DNA from: Enoplolaimus lenunculus
Taxonomy: Eukaryota; Nematoda; Enoplea; Enoplida; Thoracostomopsidae
DNA: 64,000 bases
Assembly: GCA_030248215.1 (NCBI GenBank)
Contig: JASANG010002453.1
Coordinates: 50,971-114,970 of the forward strand
Direction of reading: 5' to 3'
Shown: one piece after another, positions 47,649 to 57,490 of the stretch
How the letters are laid out: each line of letters begins with the position of its first letter
Position numbering within the stretch: position 1 is the first letter of the stretch
The notes under the pieces: model-generated
Database searches by the model: none
Told to the model about the DNA's origin: nothing
Seen by the model: the letters and a program-made list of their open reading frames with translations, nothing else
Translations under genes and position numbers: made by a program

Positions 47649-49122
47649 TATCTGTGACTTTTAGATATTGGCTTTTATACTTGTGGACTCTTTTCTGACC
47701 ATTCATACTGAACGGTGGAATTGAAAGCAGCATAGACTTGTTACGCGAGGGACAGTCTTGTCGAGCTCAATGAATTGTTAATTGTTGCAGTTTGAAATAT
47801 GAATTTTGCGTCTGTCTTATGACAAATGGTGCGTTTTCTGTTTGTATTTTAATTATAATAGGTGGAATTCAACAATTGGATTGCAGTGTGCGGATTATAC
47901 AGTGTCGTTAGTAAAAATCAGGCAGATAAAATTTTTGAATAATAGTGTGAGTGTTTCGTTTGCACACGATTAAAATGTTAGCAGTAGTTAGATCAGGTTT
48001 TGTGTATTTGAGACTTTTCATAAAATTTGATGAACTTTGTATGACATTTGAAAAATTTTGAAGGAAATACTGCAAAAATATAACTATTGAAACAAGAGGC
48101 GTGCCCGCCTTTGTTTGCATACTGAATAAAGAGGTGTTCTTCTAACTTCATGCACCTTCTCTGCAAATGCTGGCGAAATTTCTAAAAGCATGGAATAACC
48201 GAATATTAGTTTCAAGAAAAAATCAGCGTTCGTTTCCGCTTGTACATAGTTCGTTTTGTAATCTTTTCAACTTGGGGCAAATATGAGTTGTTGGTGTAAA
48301 ACATATCTTAATTCTTGCCAACGAATATAGAGGTGTATCTTTGTCATAGTTAGGTGTTTATATATAAACATTCTGCAGAGTGCAGCCGGAATTCCGATTC
48401 CGATTCCAATTGCATAAACGATTAGAATCGGAATTTTGAAATTTTAATTTTAATCCTATTTCTGATACGTTGCATAAAAAATTATGTATCATTTATCTAT
48501 AAAAGTGCTTCCGATGAGTTACTTTACCAATAATTGATTGTTGTTTAGCTTTCCAGAACCAGGAATCATCGCCAATTTAATTATGCGACGTTTTTGAAAT
48601 GGTTCCAGCTTACAGACCAAACACCCTAAATCAATATATTTGTCAATACAAAATATCCGTACAGTCACAACATTTTTAGTTCCGATTCCGATTACAATTC
48701 CGATATAAGTTCGCTGTTCCGATTTCGGTATATTCCAGTTCCGCTTTGCATCCCGACATTATGTTTTAGTGCGCATTTGTTTTGTTATATTTTTGTTTTC
48801 AATAAATTGTTTGATGTTATTCAAATAGCATGCTTATGCTACGGTTCCGCCCCCTGTTCTATACCTTGGCCCTAGTGCGAAACGTCTTCAAATTACTGGT
48901 GATAATATCTTTGCACCTGTTCAATTATATTGAGCAGATACTGAGATCAAGCATCAGATTCATTAAAACTAAAGTTGTATCGGTTTAAACTCATTGATAT
49001 GATTATAACGGACCATGTCAGTCATGTCAGAGTGAATTTGAGGTTAAAGTGCGATCGGAGATGAAAATACTAATGCTTAGTTTATAATTTTGCTGGCGAT
49101 AGCTCTTGTGGACACCAATTAC
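47649..49122. other. 3' flank of the membrane-protein gene and repeat remnants
   Basis: Holds the putative polyadenylation signal at 48125, the 47731-47812 dispersed repeat, a CCGG/CCGATT hAT-like element (48376-48755) and a bare TTAGGC-family end at about 48842-48871 (TTCCGCCCCCTGTTCTATA then CCTTGGCC). No gene seen. Confidence 0.5.
48376..48755. mobile_element. CCGG-type hAT-like MITE with 8-bp TSD
   Basis: Begins CAGAGTGCAGCCGGAATTCC and ends CCAGTTCCGCTTTGCATCCCG, less one shared base. The interior near both ends repeats TCCGATTCCGATT. Flanks ACATTCTG and ACATTATG match at 7 of 8 positions. Confidence 0.65.
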
Positions 49123-49438
49123 CAGGGTAGAGTCGGAGGCGAAGCCGGAGGTGAGGCGAAATTAAGTAGTTACAATAGTGTTTAATTTGTTAATTTTAGC
49201 AAATATCTACATGTGACGTTAAATTGTTTGGTTTTTACGCATGTTGTTTTGCGAAGTCGCGGCAATTTTTCTCTGCAAATTTGTCCCCAAAGCTAAAACA
49301 AAACGAGCCAAAAAGATAAGTTTTGTAAAACTGTGCAAAATTTGACTACCGAAATTGTCGGAATCTCCCGCAAAAATAACACCGAAGCCGGAGGTTTGTT
49401 TTCAACCGGTGTCGGGAATAGACCTCCGGTTGCACCTG
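49123..49438 (-). mobile_element. CCGG-rich hAT-like MITE
   Basis: Starts CAGGGTAGAGTCGGAGGCG and ends GACCTCCGGTTGCACCTG. Internal words (AAACGAGCCAAAAAGATAAG, TTACCAAATTG-like stretches) align with 16517-16860 and, inverted, with 52618-52970. A further end fragment lies near 49790-49830. Confidence 0.65.
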
Positions 49439-50679
49439 TCTGTTTAGATGCTAAAGACAGGTTCCTATACACAATTTCACAAGACGGCACTTCTTTTGAT
49501 TAATTTTGTCCTGACTAGCAGTTTTAGCTACAGGGCAGGGTGAAAGCCGCAGATAAAAAAGTCGGCGGTCAACAAATTTAAACAAACTTACAAGTAATAA
49601 AACAAACTTGCTAATTTTGATAATATCGTCGGTTAACAAAAATAATTGTTTTCAAGCTGCCTTTTTGGGAAATTTCGGCATCTAAAAGTTTTGAAAAAAA
49701 ATCCGACACATACAGGCAAACTCATTGTGAATCGGATCAATTTTGTGAAACTACAAAAATTCCACCGCAATTTTATGTCGATTTTCTGCCGGAGACAGAG
49801 GTATACCTCCTGTTATACCCTGTTACACATATGTCTCGCATTTAATACAGGACGCAGTTTTAATTAAATCAAAATTTTCGTTTCTAGCGTCATATTGTAA
49901 TTTTAGTACAAAGCTAAGTTGGTCTATCAGACAAACGAACCTTAGGCGAAGGCAATGAATAAAACATGACTGTAGAATTTTAAACTAAAATTAGTTTCAC
50001 TAAGACTGAAAGTAGGTGGTACAGACGGCGCGCTGTGTTTGACTTGTTACGAAAGTGACTTTTGCAGTGGTTTTCATGTTCAGCATGTATAGGAGATGAC
50101 AAAAGTGAGGGTCCGCTTGATATATCTAGTTATACTAACGGGGCTGAAACTTTTCTATCTGGGTGGTAACTTTCTTGCCCTCCTCGAGCTACCGGGCATG
50201 GCTTTGTGATTTTAGTTTGGCTATACAAGGTTTAAATTATGACACCGCATGTTGCGAGATACGGACGGACGTGATTTGAATTTTAGATCAGATGAGCAAT
50301 TTTATCTATAGGATTTACGTTATCTTTGAAATACATTATAGTATGAGAAAATATTTATGCACAGTGCCGGAGCAGACAGGGGTGGGTGTCCCCCAAACTT
50401 GTGGGCGAAACGAGCGGGAAGCCATGCGCATTTTAAAACCTCGGCGGTTTTTGTTTCATCCGGTGAGTAGGGCCCCCAAATGGGAGGTATGGGGGATGCA
50501 CAAAATGCTAACACAAGTATAGGTATATATTTGATCTCTGCATGAGAAAACGACAGATCAATCTCTCAACCAGTTATAAACTGAGAAGTTTAGTATACAA
50601 CCCAATCAAGGGGCCTAATGCCCGAGGGTCCCTCACAAAATGGTAAAATATATAAGTATGTTTTGCATCAAAAATTTAA

Positions 50680-50940
50680 GCCCTATTCACACGCGCAAGT
50701 TTTTGCTGCGAGAACTTGTAGCTGTAACTTGCAGTTGCAAGTTTTGTCCAAAATTCCGTTTGAAAAACTTGCAGCTGCAAAGAATTCATTAAAAACCAAA
50801 GTTGGGAATTGTGTTCACAACTGTGAATAACCATCCAAGGTAAACAAATTTATATTGCATCCGCGATAAAAAAAGCAAGATTTGTGTACAATTTGCAGCT
50901 GCAAGTTCTCGCAGCAAAAACTTGCATGTGAGAATAGGGC
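50680..50940. mobile_element. TTAA-flanked MITE (piggyBac-like), copy 2
   Basis: Begins GCCCTATTCACACGCGCAAG then TTTTTGCTGCGAGAACTTG, and ends CTCGCAGCAAAAACTTGCA then TGTGAGAATAGGGC. The inverted repeats exceed 30 bp. Left flank TTAA, right flank TTTAA. Confidence 0.78.
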
Positions 50941-51031
50941 TTTAATTTGTCGTTTGTCTGGTTTCTTGTTCGCTTCGCTTGCGAAAGTTCTTCACTATAT
51001 TTCAATTTCAAGTATTCCGATTCACCCCGGT

Positions 51032-51221
51032 GGCCCACGTAAAGATCAGGGGCGGAGAGTTTTTCTGTTTGACTAGAATAGAGTAAAAGCTTTTAGACTA
51101 AATTAATTTTGCTTGGCTTAAGCTTTAGGCTTAGGCTTAGGAATATGCTCATTCTTCGCTTAGGCTTTGGCTTAGGAATATGCCTATATTCACTGTTCCG
51201 CCCCTGTTCTTAACATTGGCC
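51032..51221 (+). mobile_element. hAT-type MITE, subfamily A
   Basis: Left end GGCCCACGTAAAGATCAGGG, right end CCCCTGTTCTTAACATTGGCC less one base. TTAGGC blocks in the core. Flanks ACCCCGGT and ACCCTTGG match at 5 of 8 positions only. Confidence 0.75.
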
Positions 51222-51356
51222 ACCCTTGGTTATAAAGCGTTGGCATACAAGTTTTTAATAGCTATTCCCTTACGCGAAATTGTTCTACACAATAACTAAA
51301 GCCAACATACTTATAGTACAAAATTTTTATTACTTATAGTACAAAATTTTTATAAG

Positions 51357-51450
51357 CCGTCAAAGCCCACCAGGGTCAAACGTCGAGTTCGTATAATTCT
51401 GAGCGGTGATGGTAAACGCTTCCCACCCGAAAGTTTCGGGCGCGACAGCA
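51357..51450 (+). repeat. tRNA-related repeat fragment
   Basis: CCACCAGGGTCAAACGTCGA then TAATTCTGAGCGGTGATGG and TAAACGCTTCCCACCC follow the same order as 53725-53820 (CCCCAGGGCTCGAACGTC, TAGCTGAGTGGTGATGG, CCTCCCACTCC). The B-box end is missing here. Confidence 0.45.
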
Positions 51451-52189
51451 TTCTGGTTCCAGTAGAGAAATCCAGTTTTTTTCAGTATCCGGTTCCCGTA
51501 TTAAATCCGGTATATTTATTGAATGTCAACATGTTTAATAATGCTGAAAACATCATACATTGGTAATATTTTAAGTGAAATGGTACTAAAATTCTTCGAT
51601 AGCAATAATTTTCACTATTTGGCTCCCCGTTCCGGTAGAAAATTACGCATTGTTTTTAGTTTCCGGCTCCGTTTCCGGTATTATCTAATTTCAGTTGTAC
51701 CTTGCTTGAAAACTTATATCTCTAATACCTTCTTTTTTCGAAGACTATTTCAAATGATTGTTTCATTTACAGTGTTGCTAAGTACTATATATTAAAATAT
51801 TGTTCGTTTTGTTTTCGATGTACCTTATTTAGAAGACGCCTACTAAAACTTTTGCTCTTCCGTCCACCAGCTGTGTCCGATTTTTATCAACCCCAAAGAA
51901 CCCTAGCCAGCAACCTTCCGGAGTTTATTATACATATTTAATTCGTATTTAACCAAGTATATTGCATAGAGTGTGCTATGAGCAACTAAAACTGCAAGCA
52001 GTGCAACTGCAATATTAAAAAAGGTCAAAAAAATTGTCTCCAATCAAATCCTACTGCTACGATAAACTGCTCACACTGGCGGTATATAGCAGATGTTTTG
52101 CCTCGTGTACATACTTTTTCGACTGGCTTCGGTTTAGGCACAGGTTTCGGCTCAGGTTTAACTAGGCTGACCAAAAGCTTCGGCCTTCG

Positions 52190-52375
52190 TCTAGACGTTT
52201 TCCTAAGCCTATAGACTTTAACTTTAAATGTAAAGCTTACCAAAAACCTCGGCTTTTGTCTAAGCCTTTCCCTAAGCCTACATCTTAACCTTAATAAATG
52301 TAAGGTTGAAAAAAAGCCTCGGCCTTCACCTATTAACCGTTTTGCTAAGCGTAAAGCTTAAACTTTAAATGTGGG
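52190..52375 (+). repeat. Three imperfect tandem units of about 60-70 bp
   Basis: Each unit reads roughly AAAAGC(T/C)TCGGCCTT, then CTA.ACGTTTTCCTAAGCCTA and AACTTTAAATGTAAAGCTT. The CCTAAGC words resemble the TTAGGC MITE core, but no MITE ends flank the array. Confidence 0.6.
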
Positions 52376-52617
52376 GAAAGTCTGTACAAAAGTCAGCGTT
52401 TTTGTTGTCTAAACAGTCGGAACCGCAAGCATTGACGTTGTTATATTTGTTTGAATAATGAAATAACATTTATTAATAGTTTTTCGTGACCAAAAACATG
52501 CAAATCCAGCTCAGTTCACGCGTTTGCTTTTAGTTGAAATTTCAAAATTGAATTGATATTTTTCTAAGAAAAATCAACAAAGCTAACACGCCATGAACCT
52601 CTGTGCGTAATATAGGA

Positions 52618-52970
52618 CAGGGTACAACCGGATGTTTGCCCTCGGTTTCGGCCGAAATTCAGCATCCGGCTCTTGCCAGAGGTTCCGGCAATTTCGATCG
52701 GTAAGTAAATTTTGGATAGTGTGACAAAATTTATCTGTTTGGCGCGTTTCGTTTTAACTTTTGCCGCAATTTTGACGAAAAAATTGATTAAGACATTTCG
52801 GTAAAGAATAAGCGTAAAACCAAACGATTTAAGAACACATATTACACATACTTGCTAAAATTAACAAATTAAACGTAATTTTAACTGCTACCTAATTTCG
52901 CTTCATCTTCGGCTCCGGCAAGTTTTGTTGACCTCCGGCGTCGGTATTTTTCAACTCCAGTTGCACCCTG
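52618..52970 (+). mobile_element. CCGG-rich hAT-like MITE with worn 8-bp TSD
   Basis: Starts CAGGGTACAACCGGATG and ends CTCCAGTTGCACCCTG. Flanks ATATAGGA and ATATATAA match at 6 of 8 positions. The ends CAGGG..CCCTG and the 8-bp flanks suit the hAT superfamily. Confidence 0.68.
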
Positions 52971-53724
52971 ATATATAAACCGCTGTAATTTTTAGCTTAT
53001 TATTTTTCAAAACTTTGGTTTATTCATCACACCCTTAATAAACATGGGCGGTGAACGTAATCAACTTGCAGAACCATCAGTAGTCAACACTGGAAGAATC
53101 GACAAAACAATGCTCAAATGTCGATGTACTATTTTAGTTCACAATTCCCATTGCTTTTATACTAATTATCCAGTGAATTTAATATGAGTTTGACATTTTT
53201 AAATTCAGCGTATGTTCATTTCGTGGCAGTTACACCTGCACAACTGAAGTTATATACGAGATTAACTCGCTATCTTCAGCCTTCAGGATTTGGGCCAACG
53301 TATAGATCAGGACCGTAACATTAGTATTAAGCATACGCCTAAGTCTAAGCCTAGCAAAAAATAGTCTAGTCTGCAGAAAAACCGTCCGCCCCTGATCTAT
53401 GAAGGAGTACATGGGCCCCCAACACTACGCCAACAAGATTAAGCAGACAATTGCGTATTAAGCCTCTGGGTGCCTAAGTTTAATCGTAAGAATTAATCCT
53501 CCCAGTATTTAAGTCCCCCAGTTTCCCATGTGAACTGGACTGTATAATTAACGTGGGCCAAGCAGTTTACTTTTAACATCATGTAAATTGGTTATCTTAA
53601 CCCCTTCTCTCATAGAGTTGATTATCGGCAACTTAGCGCAGAGTATATACGTTAAATAATCTATATCGCACAGTGTTTAACAGTTGCAACACGTATACAT
53701 AGTACTAAATCACCACAAGACGTG

Positions 53725-53820
53725 GGAGCCCCCCAGGGCTCGAACGTCAAGCTCCTATAGCTGAGTGGTGATGGTATACGCCTCCCACTCCAGTCACTGG
53801 AGTTCGAATCCTAGCATAAA
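53725..53820 (+). repeat. tRNA-related repeat
   Basis: Contains an A-box-like TAGCTGAGTGGTGATGG and a B-box-like GGAGTTCGAATCC about 38 bp on, the spacing seen in tRNA genes and tRNA-derived SINEs. A clean cloverleaf could not be drawn. Related to 51357-51450. Confidence 0.5.
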
Positions 53821-54639
53821 AGTAGGTCTCAGGAGAAATAGAAAACATTCATGTGAGAAAGGGTTAAGCGAAAAATTTTCCAGTTTTACTGTCTTTAATC
53901 TATGGATCTGGTAAATTTTACCGACCTCCGAATACGACATTTTTTACTTCTGTAGCCTATTAAAGCCTAATATTACTTCATTATATTCGTCTTGTGAGCT
54001 TTGCCTCATTGTTTTATTTGTCATTATATACAGTTCACTTGAGAAGGCTACAGAGGAAAAAACAATTTATAGGACCATAAACCTATAAAGTGTTGTCATA
54101 CTTCAAGCTGGAAGCGCTAGAAAACATTTTATCGCAAAGGTACCAAGTCAGTGGCTGCATTTGTGTTGCAGGCGGAGGCAACTTTTGGCCTGTGTCAATT
54201 ATAAGAGCCTGGTGACTGCACTAAACAAAAGCTTCAACCTAAGCTTAAACCTATTGTTAATCGGTTTTATAGAGCCTAAAGTTTCCAAGCAGGGCTGGTT
54301 TTTTTCCGGAAAAATTGAATCGACGAGCCCACAAATGTCTATTATCCTTATACGCAGTGCATAAATGACTCCAGGACTAAATAAAGTTGAGCTCGAAACT
54401 TTAAAGCATGCTTAAGTTAGAAAGTACATTCCTAAGTATAACCTTGCATCATCGCTAATTAAGTTTTTGATACAAGACAAACGTTCAATTCAAGGGATAG
54501 CTGCAATACCGGATATCAGTAACGCAGCGCGGTGGCGGGCGGATTAAAATAAATAACAAACCGTAACAAGATAACAGGGGGTTCGCTCTGGGTAGGCCAT
54601 ATATATCAGTCCCCCTCTATTCTGGTCTCTACTGTGTGC

Positions 54640-55655
54640 CAGCTAAGGTACCCCAAACTTTTCGAGTTGAGTCAAGCAAAAAATTTTACATCTGCAATAA
54701 ATGTTGCTGCAAAGAGAAATAGAAAAAACTCAAATAGATATATTGCAACCACTTTTGATTAAAGAAATATATTGTGGCAGGGACGTAACTGCAATTCCGG
54801 TTTGATTAGGAAACCATTTGTATAGCATACTTTGTAGCACAGTAAGACTGCTGGCTTGAAAGAAGACACAACTCTACTCACCCTACGTCTACCTCTGAGG
54901 AGCCATCGTAGCTTAGTGGCGTCGTTGAATTTATAACCTGTAAGTATACGTTTTCATGGTCTTTTCAGAAGTTTACGAGATGCATGTATCCCCTATTCTT
55001 CCCACTGGCGGATCCAATAGGGAACCAAGATTTCGTAGTTAAAGGTTTAGCACTAATGGAACATCCACGTTAATATACTGCACGCGCTACTGCAAAAAAA
55101 TGTCTGGGTCTTAGTAAGACCCGACGTCGCTTTAACACACTATTACGAGACCACTGTAATGTCCGGTAGCCCTAACGAGGACGTAAAGACATATTGCACT
55201 GTGTTCATATACCATAACAAACATACATAACAACAACACAAACACACATATACACTTATGCTTAATTTTTTACCTTTTGTCCCGACTTCCTTCGGACAGT
55301 GTCGGGACAATTAATAGTGTCTGCGTACCGCATAAAATTGTACCTACACGCTAGTTGCACCTTCAATTTGTACAAAGATCCCTACCGGGTGGTTGGACAA
55401 CTTTTTAACTTAGCGAGCGCATTAACGTGGATGACCCATAAAATGGCATATGGATTCTGACTCGCTTCGCCGCAAATGTTTCCACTACATCTCGTTCAGT
55501 CTCCCATTTTAAAGGTTCCCGGATCCGCCACGGATTTCTCCCCAGTAAATCGTCAGCCTTCGCGATGACGGGAGCGTGCGAAAAACCAATTTCTCACGGT
55601 TTCCGCGATGCTTTGTCACTGTTTTGACTTTTGCGAGTAATTGACTGAGATTATA
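54640..55655 (-). repeat. Long dispersed repeat, inverted relative of 37690-38300
   Basis: Matches the reverse complement of 37690-38300 in two blocks, about 54640-55060 and 55430-55655, separated by extra sequence. The extra part includes a hairpin TTGTCCCGAC..GTCGGGACAA near 55277-55312. Either this copy carries an insertion or the other carries a deletion. Confidence 0.7.
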
Positions 55656-56099
55656 ATAGAACGTTTTTTCCGTTTTTTCGTTTTTCCACCCCCTCGGAAA
55701 AAACCGGGGAGAGCCGTTTTTTCGTTGGTCTTTTTCCGGTGCCCAACACTGCATCCAAGCCTCCAAACCAGTCTACTTCTCTCTCAGTGCGCCGTCCATA
55801 TCATTAACATGGGATCTACTCTTTTTACTTTTTGGTACTTTAGTATGCGTTCAGTTTTGGCTTTCGCTTTGGCTTAGTTTTCGGCTCACTACGAAACTCT
55901 TATTAGAGGCTGTTTAAGTTATTTTTGTTTCTATCGTCTACGAAATATAGTTCTCATTTTACACCCGGCAGCAAATCTTAGTTCTTTATGTTTGCTAGTT
56001 CGGAACCGGGTGTAGTGATATATAAAAATATCGGCCAATGAACGGCCGTCGTATTTTCCCGGGACAGCAATGTACTAGAGCTACACACAAGAAATATAA

Positions 56100-56470
56100 T
56101 TGGGACAGTGAAGACAGTTGGGACAGCGGGGCAATTGGGACAGATGGGAAAGTTGGAAAAGTCGGGACACTGGGAAGGTGGGACAACTGGATAGTTGAGA
56201 CAACAGGGACAGTTGGAACAGCGCACAGTTAATATAATTGGGGCAGTTGGGACAATCAATTGGAAACGTTGGGACAGTGGGACAGTTGGGACAGCGAGAC
56301 CGTTGGGACAGTGGGGACAGCTGGGACAGTTGGGGCAGTGCACAGTTAAGACTATGGGACAGTTGGCACAGTTAGTTGGAAAAGTTGGGACAGTGGGACA
56401 GTTAGGACAGTGGGGAGAGTTGGGACAGCGGGACAATGGGACAGCAGGAGAGTTGAGACAGCTGGACGCA
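56100..56470 (+). repeat. 9-10-bp minisatellite (TTGGGACAG)n
   Basis: Some 35 imperfect units of TTGGGACAG / GTGGGACAG run through this stretch. Because the period is near a multiple of three it opens long frames on both strands, including a Cys/Pro-rich 188-codon frame on the minus strand, which is an artefact of the repeat. Confidence 0.9.
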
Positions 56471-57490
56471 CAACAAGAAAAAGTTCTACATGTAAAATCT
56501 GGTTTAATTTGATTGTCACGGTGGCTACCCCCTGCCTCACTCAAGTTCAGGGGAGCCTAGGTAGAATATGGGGCTGTCGCCCAATAAACCCCCATGCTAA
56601 GTAATTCATTATTGGAACACTTATCCTGCTCAGCCTCAACGTCCCTTAAAACTGTGGGTCAGGGGGTTCTTCAACCCTCGTACTTTACGAGAAAAGTAAA
56701 AACTGCTCCTACTACACCACATTCTACGTATATATTATTATTTTTATATAAAATTTGCCTGTGCATATGTAAACAGGAGTGCATATGTTTGCACTCCCGG
56801 TATATTGCTGTCCTGTGACCATGGGTCGGCCTTTATCGCAACATGGGTTAAAACATCAAATATCTGACAGTTGTTGGATTGAAAAATACGTTTCACCAAA
56901 AAATGCACTGACGCTAAATTCACTAGAGTTGGTATGTAGTCCCGAGTGACAGTATTGTCCGGTGACGGAAGCTACCTTGTGTATTTCGACCAATGTATGG
57001 AACAGGGCCGTAGCAGTAGTGTAAAGCATATTCGTATGCCTAGAAAATTTAGTTATTTTTATTCTCATAAATACATATGCTGAAATTAAACAAAACGTCT
57101 TTTAGACTTAGATTCTTAAATATCCGTTTTCCGTTTTCGCTCGCGTTGGTTTGATCTCTGTCAGTTTTCTTTCTTACTACTACCAAGAGTGGATCATGAC
57201 AAGAGCGTGCAACTCCCGCACGGTACAAAATGTACCACCGAAGGGGACCATGTTTGACGCCGCATACATAAAGTGCCATGGTTCGCACCGGTTGTGCCCC
57301 CCTCTAAATAAAGGGGGTTGGCCAAAAACGCAACGCGTGCTGGGCTGGGTCCGTTCTTTTCTACACAAAATGTACCCAGCTGCATACTCCTGCTGAAGCA
57401 TGCATCATCCACTATTGGTACTACTATGCGTTTCCAACCAACATATTTCAGATTAAAATTATCAAATGAATGTTGCTTTTAATCTTGCAA

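Larger units (their letters stand above)
49439..57490. other. Repeat-rich intergenic region
   Basis: No supported gene in about 8 kb. Besides entries listed separately it contains worn CCGG-type remnants (51447-51707), a short damaged TTAGGC element at 53293-53417, a subfamily C end near 57000-57030 and a GC-richer island at 57180-57400 with open frames on both strands but no recognisable product. Confidence 0.5.

Noticed and set aside
55978-56544. 188-codon Cys/Pro-rich frame on the minus strand
   Set aside because: It is the translation of a 9-10-bp minisatellite; frames on both strands are kept open by the repeat period.
57151-57412. Overlapping open frames on both strands in a GC-richer island
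   Set aside because: No codon or family signal favours either strand; similar length frames on both suggest base composition.
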